A stretch of DNA of 64,000 nucleotides, taken from Ceratopteris richardii (lineage: Eukaryota > Streptophyta > Polypodiopsida > Polypodiales > Pteridaceae). Below are positions 9,660-19,300 of this stretch, one piece after another. The notes under the pieces were generated by a model. It searched no databases and was not told the DNA's origin. It saw only the letters and a program-made list of their open reading frames with translations. How positions within the stretch are numbered: the stretch's first letter is position 1; each line of letters begins with the position of its first letter. Location: contig CM035413.1 in assembly GCA_020310875.1 (NCBI GenBank), forward strand, positions 162,296,806-162,360,805. The letters run 5' to 3'. Made by a program: the position numbers and the translations under genes.

Positions 9660-10288
9660 TGTTGAAGCTCAAGGTCAAGGACAAAGCATGGAAGTGCATC
9701 AAGGAAGTGGACACACAAGAAGAAGGAGCAAGTAGGGAGCTCCAAGAAGCACCTGTCAAATTTTCAGAAGAAATCCCTACAAAAATAGTGATTTTTATCA
9801 CTAAAAACCATTGTAAATACCATTTTCCATTTTTATAACTCCATTTTGTTCAAGCCGAGGAGTCCTCGAGCTTGAGGAGTATTAGAACTACCATGCTACC
9901 AATTTTCATAATTTTTAGACTCCGTTTGAGCCCCCAAATAAGCCCTGGAACCTATTTTTTAACTAGGCCGGACACTAGGTCTGGACAGGGCCAAAACCAC
10001 TCAAAAACTATAAAAAGGGCTGGAGAGCTCATTTTTTGGAGGTTGGCTTGTTGTACATTTCAGCTTGGTAAGAGAGCTCTTTTATAATCGAAGATCTTCC
10101 ATTGTTCCACTCCTTGCTCTTACTTTGTGCGCGTGTGTGTGTATGTGTGTGCATGCTTGTGTGCTTCCACTCACGCACTTGTGCCATCACTTGCTCACGG
10201 TCTTCATATCGGTCCTCACGTCTCCACGGATTGACATTTATGAGGTGTATCTCCTCACGTTGGTACTCACCATTGTGCTAGAGTGACA
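9660..10288 (+). repeat. 5' LTR of gypsy A
   Basis: The 629-bp LTR begins TGTTGAAG and ends GTGACA. It contains a 13-bp palindrome CGAGGAGTCCTCG (9856-9868), an inverted repeat TAGTGA...TCACTA near 9786-9803, a TATA box at 10009-10017 and a GT-rich tract near 10130-10165. Four substitutions separate it from the 3' copy. Confidence 0.95.
10009..10017 (+). promoter_or_regulatory. TATA box of gypsy A LTR promoter
   Basis: TATAAAAAG, with transcription expected about 30 bp downstream at the U3/R boundary. The same box is found in the 3' LTR at 22368-22376 and in the LTRs of B (minus strand, 42690-42698). Confidence 0.7.
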
Positions 10289-10295
10289 CCAAATT

Positions 10296-10313
10296 TGGCG
10301 CCGTTGCCGGGGA
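10296..10313 (+). other. Primer-binding site, tRNA-Asp type (gypsy A)
   Basis: TGGCGCCGTTGCCGGGGA is complementary to the 3' end of plant tRNA-Asp(GTC) as I recall it. It starts 7 bp after the LTR end (spacer ccaaatt). The same PBS and spacer occur in element B at 42396-42413. Confidence 0.8.
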
Positions 10314-10596
10314 GAGAGATTGGAGGACGAGCGTGTGACGGTAAGACGTAGAGTAGCGACGTTGGAAGGTAAAAAATCACCATTTTCAGTTTACTTTCTG
10401 AGTTTTTTCTTCTTCTTCATCTTCACCTTCATCATCATCTTCTTCCCTCTTCGTATTCTCTGATTTTTTCCATTTTCGCCACTACATTCACTCGTTTTTT
10501 ACTCGTGGCCGTGAGGAACAAGCTTAGGAGGAGCTGAGAACCAAAAACACTGAAGAAAAACACTGAAAAACTCTCAAAAACACCAGAATCTGAGCG

Positions 10597-11430
10597 GTGG
10601 TATCGCGGCGTGAGAGGAACAGCGCCTGGTATCGCGAGCGTTGTATCGTGACTTTGGAGAGTGACTTTGCATCTACAGGCTGATAGAAGTGACAAGGTGG
10701 ACACAAGGTACACAAATCTGCAAAAATTTTTGAATTTGGGTGTCAAAATCTCCAAGTATCGTGTCCGGTTGAGTTGTGGTATCGCGATACCAGAACTCCC
10801 GTGTATCGCGATACTTGTTGAGGTATCATATCGTGCATGCCCACTTGAGGTATCGCGATACCATTCTGGTATCGTATCGTCAAGTGTTGGTATCGCGATC
10901 GCGATCGCCCCGGTGGTATCGTATCGTGGGCTATACAAGTATCGTATCGCGTCAAATTTCTGGTATCGTATCGTGCGCTTTGTGGTATCGTATCGCGTGG
11001 CACAAGCAGTATCGTATCGCGGTTGGAGTGGTATCGTATCGTCCTAATCACTGGTATCGTATCGCCAACTAATCAAGTATCGTATCGTGCAAAATTAGAG
11101 ATATCGTATCGCCTCCAATTTCAGTATCGTATCGTCTCAACGGTATCGTATCGTCCAATCCCGTGGTATCGTATCGCGACGGTCACAGTATCGTATCGTC
11201 TGAGATTCTGGTATCGTATCGTGAGGTTGGTATCATATCGCGCAAATTAGAGATATCGTATCGTGACCACTTTCAGTATCGTATCGCCTAAGAGAGCAGT
11301 ATCGTATCGTGAGGTTGGTATCGCGATCGTAGTTATCCTAGTGGTATCGTATCGTCTAGGTGGTATCGTCTGAAGGGGTATCGTGTAAGACAAAGGTATC
11401 GTATCGTGGAAAATCTGGTATCGTATCGCC
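10597..11430 (+). repeat. TATCG-rich array in the untranslated leader of gypsy A
   Basis: About 55 TATCG pentamers (hand count) occur in roughly 830 bp, mostly as GTATCGTATCG pairs or TATCGCGATA palindromes, separated by 8-20 bp of unrelated sequence. It lies between PBS and gag. The repeat has no stop codons in several frames on either strand, which produces spurious ORFs. Element B has a counterpart at 41262-41960. The spacers are not conserved, so it is neither a simple microsatellite nor a CRISPR array. Confidence 0.9.
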
Positions 11431-11674
11431 TGTTCTGAGTTCCCAGAGAGATCCTGTTTCCCTGTTTTAAACCCCAGAACCCTGAACTGGCATAACTTTC
11501 TCATACGAAATCCGTTTGCTGTGATTTTGGTTTTGTTGGAAAGCTCGGTAAAAATAATACCAGGATTATTAGATAGGGTATTTTGAAGTTGACCCTCAGG
11601 AAAACTGGAAAACCAAGGTGTTCCAAAGGATTTTGAGCAATATAAGAGAACTTTGGGACTAGAAGCCAAGGCTT

Positions 11675-12754
11675 ATGAACCTGAGATCTCGCAGACACTT
11701 AGGCAAGGATAGACAAAGCATCAGATCATCTGAGGCTAGTGTCAACCATACAGCCAAGTCTTGGGCTCAACAGCTTAGTGGTTATCCTTACTCACGAAGT
11801 TCAGAAACCGGTGACTCGGAAATGTCTTTTAGCATGGAAAGACCCACACGTAACTCAGGCACTGCCTATTTACAGACACCAGAAGGTCCCTATAAGACCC
11901 AATTGGAGTATATCAGGACCAACCAATCAGGTGCTCGCATCTATGAGGATGGTCTAAGGCGATCAGTGGTTCAACTCAAAAATCCTGACCAACCCTTTGG
12001 ACTTGAACACCTAGTGGTCAAGTTTGAAGAGGGTGCTTACATTGATAAGGAAGGAACCATGTATGTGGTTACCAACTTACCAGATAGGACAGATGAGTTT
12101 GGAAATATCATTCCTGAGAATGAGATAGGAGACCTAGAGCAAGGAGACCTAGGAGGAGAACCCAAGACCCCTAGAGGTAAGTCAGTCTTAACCAGAGTGC
12201 TCACTCCAGAATGGATTCCTCAAGATAATAAAAGCATAGAACTATTCGTGAATAGAGAAACGGAGGAAGCCTTTTGGAAATTTAGGCCAGATCAACCCAG
12301 CCCAGTAGTCACCATCTATGAATTCAAGGACCCAGAGACACCAGGGAAAGCTGTCTATCTAGATCACACATCTCAGAAATTATTCTTAGTATCAGATCAT
12401 GACAGACATGCTTACACCTGGCAAGGTGAATCAATTTTCCCTCCACCAAGATCTAATGTTTCCCAGGGCATCCAAGGAGCCGGATCATCCAAGGCTCATG
12501 AAACCCAGAGAGAAAGAACTAGAGAGAGACCGGAGGTAAGCTTTGCAGACACTATGGGCAGAGACAGATCAGGATATGGAATGGAAAGACCTGAAAGGGA
12601 GAGACATAGAGCTCAAAGAAATGATCATGATTTCCCATTGCCGAGACCACGAGAGCACTCAAGAACCCTTAGACCCTCTCAAGTGGTTAAGACAATGAAG
12701 AACTACTTTGATGGATTTGGAGATCCTTATGATCATGTGGCGGAGTTCAAATAA
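11675..12754 (+). CDS. Gypsy A gag N-terminal part, ending at a nonsense codon
   Basis: The frame begins MNLRSRRHLGKDRQSIRSSE, and element B begins with the nearly identical MNLRSGRHLGKDRQSIRSSE, which supports this start. It is hydrophilic and rich in R, E and P (residues 240-340 mostly charged). It ends in PLPRPREHSRTLRPSQVVKTMKNYFDGFGDPYDHVAEFK. The GDPYDHVAEFK block is the start of the conserved gypsy Gag core. The next codon is TAA (12752-12754) where B has CAA, so the core is separated from its N-terminus by a point mutation. Confidence 0.85.
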   Translation: MNLRSRRHLGKDRQSIRSSEASVNHTAKSWAQQLSGYPYSRSSETGDSEMSFSMERPTRNSGTAYLQTPEGPYKTQLEYIRTNQSGARIYEDGLRRSVVQLKNPDQPFGLEHLVVKFEEGAYIDKEGTMYVVTNLPDRTDEFGNIIPENEIGDLEQGDLGGEPKTPRGKSVLTRVLTPEWIPQDNKSIELFVNRETEEAFWKFRPDQPSPVVTIYEFKDPETPGKAVYLDHTSQKLFLVSDHDRHAYTWQGESIFPPPRSNVSQGIQGAGSSKAHETQRERTRERPEVSFADTMGRDRSGYGMERPERERHRAQRNDHDFPLPRPREHSRTLRPSQVVKTMKNYFDGFGDPYDHVAEFK

Positions 12755-13399
12755 GTGCTAAGAGCTGAACAGGTTGAGGACTTATTCACCCAGTTCGAGG
12801 CATTTGGTTTGACTCTTAAGGGTACTGCCTTAGCTTGGTTTCAACCTCTAAACAGTCGCAACTATAGAGAGGTAGGTCAGCTGCTAGAAGAATTCATTGT
12901 GGAATTTTCCAAAAGCGGTATCAGGCATAACACATCATCATTGATCCACAGCTTCAAGCAGACACCACAAGAAACAGTGCGACTTGCAGGAAGAAGGTTT
13001 AGACAGTACTTGGAAAGATGCCCCGTACCAGAATTACCCACATCAGCCAAACAGGTGGCACTGTTTTTAGATGGCCTGTTGAGCACAAAATTAAGGTCAT
13101 ATGTATACTTGAAAGAGCCTAGATCCATAGAAGAGTGTATACGGATGTGCATTGACATAGAAGACAACTTGGGTGAGGAGTTAGGACTATCCAAACTCTA
13201 TAAGGACTCTGATAGTTCTACAAGTCATACCTCTAGAGCCTCCACTGAGATAGATGAGATAGCTGAGCAAGTGGCTAAAAAGCTAGGAGTTCAAAATAGA
13301 CAAATGCCAAGGGTCACCTCAGTGAAGCGATGTTATACATGTGGAGGAGATCACATGGCTAATGTTTGTCCGTTGACGACAACCCCAAGGAAACCCTAA
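12755..13399 (+). CDS. Gypsy A gag core and first zinc knuckle, after the nonsense codon
   Basis: It continues in the same frame as 11675-12754. It holds the retrotransposon Gag core motifs (FGLTLKGTALAWFQPLNSRN, SLIHSFKQTPQETVRLAGRRFRQYL, ALFLDGLLSTKLRSYVYLKEPRS). A knuckle follows, RCYTCGGDHMANVC, with spacing CX2CX3HX4C. The frame stops at 13397 because two bases present in B (gacgactcaacccc) are missing in A near 13380. The natural product would continue into the frame starting at 13386. Confidence 0.85.
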   Translation: MLRAEQVEDLFTQFEAFGLTLKGTALAWFQPLNSRNYREVGQLLEEFIVEFSKSGIRHNTSSLIHSFKQTPQETVRLAGRRFRQYLERCPVPELPTSAKQVALFLDGLLSTKLRSYVYLKEPRSIEECIRMCIDIEDNLGEELGLSKLYKDSDSSTSHTSRASTEIDEIAEQVAKKLGVQNRQMPRVTSVKRCYTCGGDHMANVCPLTTTPRKP

Positions 13400-16300
13400 T
13401 GCTCTGTATTTCACCATTGAGAGAAAATACACAAATCATACGGCCCAAGATTGTCCGTATAACAGGCAGGCTGTTAGACAAAATTATCAGCAACCTTACC
13501 AGCAGGGTAGGTATCAAAATCAGTACCAACAGCCATATTATAGGCCACAACAATATCAACCTCAATACCAGCAGCAATATCAGGCACCATATAGGCCACA
13601 ACCAGTCCTAGGAAACCAACCGCCAACTCCTGCCAATGTGATCCCAGTTAAATATACGATGGCAGAGGAGAACCCTAATAGAGCATTGGTGCCACTAACC
13701 CCATTGGTCTCAGAAAATGATTCTCACGCTCATGGTTCAAACTACTTCCATGAAGATAGTCCACATGCTTATTATATAGAGTCACCTGAGCAAAGTGAGA
13801 CTTCTCAGTGTCAATATGAGGCACCACCTATGGAACAAAATTGGGAGCCAGAATACTCCAATGTCATGTATACGAATCCAAATCCTAGGCCCCAATTGAG
13901 ACAAGTAAGACCACAAGCCCCTAGAGGACCATGCTTTAGATGTCAGGGCGACCATTTCATTCGTGAATGCCCCCACCAACCACCTCTGGGACAAGGGCAA
14001 AACATCACAATACAAGGCTTTTGTCCTGAGTGTGGCAAGGAACATCTTCCTAGAGAGTGTCCGAGAAACCCCTCTAGTGCACCCAAGGTTACACCCATCA
14101 ATGTGGTAGGCTTAGTGGCAGATTCAAGTCCAAGTAGTAGTAATGTGGCTCCTGTACAGGCAGTTACTAGGGCACAAGCTACACAACAAGCAAAACCATC
14201 TGAGCAGTCGGAGTCAAGTGAGGCCGGAGAGCCTAGTAAGAGGAAACCAAGAACATGGAAGGATACCAGAGAGAAGGCTAATCGCAAGTGGAACAAAAAG
14301 TTATCCGAGCTAGAAGAAAGCCTAAGGGATACCAAAACAAAAATAGAAGACATTGCATCTCAAAGCCCCTCACATACCGAAGCTCCATCCACTCCACCTC
14401 ATTCCACCCCACCACCCATTGTAAATAATCCACAACCAGCGTCTGTTCTTGCAGATCCAACCCCAGAAGGCTTGGACATGATGTTCAAGGCCTACCAGGC
14501 TTGTCTTCAAGAAGGGCCAACAGCTGCAAACCTAGACAAGAGTTACCCTAGAGCAGATTTAGAGATTGAACGGATGAAGATGTGCATGAAAATGGTAGAA
14601 CAAGCTCAGGCTATACTTGAGACTAGTCAAAAGTTCAATCAGACAAACTCTGTCAAATCAGATTTGCATTTCCAAGGCTTACTAGAAAAATTAGAGCAGT
14701 TGGTAAACAAACCACAAGTTCCTTTACCTCCACAGGCTCAACCAGTTATTGAAAGAGGAAGCTCACCACCAATGGGAGCTTATGTTCCTAATTCCACGGA
14801 TGCTAGAATACCTCCTTCAATTCAACAGTACTCTCAAGAGTTCTTGCGGGAAATACAGGAAGAGAAATGGGCCAAGGAGAAGGGTAATTTCCCTCCTATT
14901 CCTGAGATTGATGATCTTCATGATCAATTTCCCCAAGACATTCCGTCTATGTATGGAGACCAAGCAGAGCAACAAGAAGATGAAAGATTAGATTTTGAAT
15001 CTAATTCTTTACAAGAGTTGCCTCATTTCATAGGCCCATGGGAATCTGAATCTATCCAGATCAGAGCTCCCACAATATTGGTAAGAAATGAAGACTCAGT
15101 GATTCCAAGAAACACTGATGTTGTGAAGAACACTAAGGTTCAATGTCATCTCACTGTGGAAGAGCTGCTCAAAGCAAAACCTGAGCTCTGGAATCATGTG
15201 AAGGATCAGGTTCCAGAACTTGAATCCAATATGCCAAAAGTAGGCTCTAAGCAAAAAATTCCAGAGATACCTCTCGACAAGATAGGAGACATGAGCGAAG
15301 GGGAAGAAGGTAACACTTATCTTCCGATCACCTATCAAGGTTACACAACCAAGGTAATTGTAGATTCGGGTGCTGGTGTTGCTATTGCGACCACCTCCCT
15401 GTGGAAGCAATGGGGCAAACCCACATTAAGACCAACAAGAATGAAGCTTCAAATGGCAGATGGTCATTTTGAAAGACCTCTAGGATTGCTCGAAGGGATA
15501 ACTCTAACCACTTGTGGTGTAGAGTTTGAACATACATTTGCTATATGTGACTTTGAAAAAAATAATGTCTACGAGATGATCCTAGGAAGACCCTTCCTAC
15601 GACAATTGCAAATAGTACAGGATTGGGGAACCAACTCCTTGTACTTACAGCACTTAGGGGTCACCACCAAGGTCAATCTGAAGGATTACACCTTCAGAGA
15701 TGTACCACCCCTACAGTGGAATCCTATCCACAAAGCAAAAGAAGATTCAATCTCTGTGCATTCTGGAAGTTCACCTGATCCATCCTGGCTGCATGAAGAT
15801 ACTCATTTGTGGATGTGCAAGGTCGTAGAGGAAGAGGACAAGCGCCTAAAAGCGAGAGAAGAAGGAACTCCCCCAGGAGATAGACCAATAAAAGACCCAG
15901 CCTATACACCGATGATATTTCCAGATGAGGAATTTGAGCCTCATGGTTGGGCAGAAATCTTAGCTACCATGGACATAGCAGTCAATGAAGAACAATGGAC
16001 ACCTCACTGTGATGAGGAGGGTTATGATATTTCTGTGTTCATGTGTCAGCCCCTGTTGGAAGAATGTGATCCTAATGAGTTCATAGAAGAAGAAGAGAAT
16101 GACGAGGATCTAGAATCCATTGTGATGGATACTTACTTTGACTCAGAGGAACACTACTTAGAAGACATAGGAGTGCTAACCCAAAAAGAAGAAGAACCCC
16201 TCACAAGTATTAAAACGATAAATTCAAAGGAAGGAAGTGAAGGAGGTCAAAAGAAAAAGAAAAGAAAAGCAGTGAAACAAGAAGAGGAAGAATCATTGTT

Positions 16301-19300
16301 TGAAGTACCAGATAATTTCAAGAAATATGAAGTGGCAGACCGAAAAATTTTGGTACGGATGCCTAAGAGAGAGGCCATTATAGGAGAAGCATATGACAAT
16401 AAAGAAAAGACCAAAAAAATTGTAGTGACCATTGAAGGGAACGAAGAACGATGTACGTACATAGGAGATGACCTAAGTGCAAAAGAAGAAGCAAAGCTTG
16501 TAGCTCTATTAAGGGAATATAGGGATCTATTCGCCTGGCACTATAGAGACTTGAAAGGAGTAGATCCAAAGATTTGCTCTCATACGATTCCGATGACAGC
16601 TGATGCCAAGCCCACCAAACAAAAGCCCTACACATATAATGACAATTATGCAGCCAAAATAAAGGAGGAAATTGACAGGCTGATTGAAGCTGGATTCATC
16701 TATGAGATTGAGCACACTGAATGGGTGTCCCCCATTGTGGTGGTGCCCAAGAAGAATGGAAAGTTGCGAGTGTGTATTAACCTTAAAAAAGTTAATGCCG
16801 CTACGATCAGAGATAGTTATCCACTTCCAATCACAGAACATCTATTGGAGCGTGTTGCAGGCAAGGAAGTTTATAGCTTCCTTGATGGATTTTCAGGTTA
16901 CAACCAAGTAGCCATTGCCCCCGAAGATCAACACAAAACGGCCTTTGCCACAGAATGGGGAATTTTTGCATTTCGTGTGATGCCATTTGGGCTCACCAAC
17001 GCACCTGCAACATTCCAAAGGCTCATGTGTCATGTCTTCAAAGAGTTCTTGCGGAAGAGCTTAGAAGTATATGTGGATGCTTTATGTGCGCATTCCCAAC
17101 AGAGAAGTTACCACATCCCTGAGCTCAGACAAATCTTCAACAAGTGTAGAGATTATCGAGTGTGTCTGAACCCAGAGAAGTGTGTGTTCATGGTACGACA
17201 AGGTAAAATCTTAGGTCACATTGTTTCTAAGAATGGAATTTCAACAGATGAAGACAAGGTAAGAGCGATAGCAGAGTTGCCAAGACCAAGGAATGTTAAA
17301 GAGGTACAAGCCTTTATGGGTCATTGTGGATATTACCGTAGGTTTATCCACATGTATGCCATCATAGCTAAACCTCTTTATGGGTTGTTAACAAATTTTG
17401 AGTGGAACGAGGAATGCGAGAATTCCTTCAACGAGCTGAAAAGACGTTTGTGCACAGCACCAATATTGACTACTCCGGACTGGAGCAAACCCTTTCATGT
17501 CCATGTAGATGCCTCCAATCATGCAATAGGATGTGTGCTAGCACAACCCACGGGTGAAGGAAACCTAGATTTGCCGATAGCATATGCTAGTAGGCAATTA
17601 AATGCAGCTGAACGAAATTATACCACAACGGAGAGAGAAGGCTTAGGCATGGTATACGCTGTGAAAAAGTTTAGACACTATTTATTGGCCAATAAGTTCA
17701 AGTTTTTCACTGATCATCAAGCTTTACTATATTTGGTCAATAAACCTTGCAATACAGGCCGCTTAGTAAGATGGTTCCTCTTACTAATGGAATACGACTT
17801 TGAAGTTGTCGTCAGGAAAGGTAGAACCCATCTTAGGGCAGACCATCTTTCTCGTATCACTTCAGGAGAGCCACCGCAAGGAGTGTCTGATGAATTTCCC
17901 GATGCTTATCTGTTCAATTTAGAAGTTGTTCCTAAATGGGCAAATAAGTTGGTACCAGTCCTAACCTTTGGGCCTGCAAATAAAAATGTGAAAACAAGCA
18001 AAGAAGAAATTGTAAGATCACAAATGTATCAAATATTGGCCGGAAGTATGTACAAGCAAGATACCGAGGGCGTATTAGCTTGTTGTGTTGAGGATGACGA
18101 ACATACTAGTTGGATGCAACAAGCCCATGAGGGACTGCTAGGAAATCACTACTCTAAACAACGAACATTGCAGAATCTCAAACGTTTAGGAGTGTATTGG
18201 CCTAGCATGGACAAAGAAATACAGGAGTGGATCCAGAATTGTCCAGTGTGCCAGAAGAGACCCCCAGTGGAGCATGCCACTCTTTATCATGTGTCATTAA
18301 TCCCAGATTGGAGTGCTCCATTGGTTGAGTTCATGAGATCGGGAACATTACCCAATCAGGCCAGTCTTGCAAGAAAACGGAGCATGGAGCAAGAGGCTCA
18401 AGACTATGCCTTAGTAGGAGACAACCTATATCGAAGAGGCAAGGATGGTTACCTAAGACTGTGCGTTCATGAATCAGACTGTTTGAAAGTCTTAGAAACT
18501 GCACACAGTGGTGCTGCAGGTGGACACTTTGGGCCTGACAGAGTAATTAAGACCATTCTATTCTCAGGACTTTGGTGGCCCACTCTTCATATGGATGCAC
18601 ATACTTATGTGAAGAAATGTGACACATGCCAACGTGCCCAATATCCGATAAGAAAAGACGAGATGCCTTTAAGGCCAATGATGGGAGGACGTGCATTTTC
18701 AAAGTGGGGTATAGACTTTGTTGGTCCTATTAACCCCCCAGCTAGAAACTCCCATGCAGAATACATTATTGTAGCCACAGATTACCTTACAAAGTGGGTG
18801 GAAGTAAAAGCCACGACAAAGAATGATGCTCAAACGACGGCTAAGTTCTTATTCGAAAATGTGTTCACTAGATATGGGTTACCAATAGATTTGGTTAGTG
18901 ATAGAGGTACGCACTTCTTGAATGAGGTCATTGAAAATCTCCTCCAAGAATTCATGGTGATACATAAGAAGTTTGCCCCCTATCACCCACAAGCTAACGG
19001 ACAAGCCGAGAGCACGAATAAGATCCTATGTAACGTATTGAAGAAACTTGTAAATAATAAACGCTCTGATTGGGACAAACAACTTCATCATGCTGTTTGG
19101 GCATACCGAGTTGCCTACAAAACGGTACTCAATGCTACCCCATTTCAGATGGTCTTTGGACAGAATGCCGTGCTACCATTGGACTTCCTAATCCCAGCCT
19201 TGAAAGTAGCACAAGAGCATGAGTGGAATGGACATGAGTTGTCTTCCAGGATCTTTGATCTAGAACGCTTAGGTGAGACGAGGCTACGGGCAGCAACAGG

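Noticed and set aside
10125-10165. GT-rich microsatellite as a locus-specific repeat
   Set aside because: It is part of every LTR of this gypsy family, not an independent repeat.
10296-10313. tRNA-Asp gene
   Set aside because: Only the 18 bases complementary to the tRNA 3' end are present, at the standard PBS position.
10435-11250. Several ORFs of 60-170 codons on both strands (VSYR-, YRIV- and RYDT-rich)
   Set aside because: They are by-products of the TATCG repeat, which has no stop codon in several frames; composition is pure repeat and frames differ between A and B.
10597-11430. Repeat-spacer look suggestive of a CRISPR array
   Set aside because: The unit is only 5-11 bp, spacing is irregular, no cas genes are present and the context is a plant retrotransposon leader.
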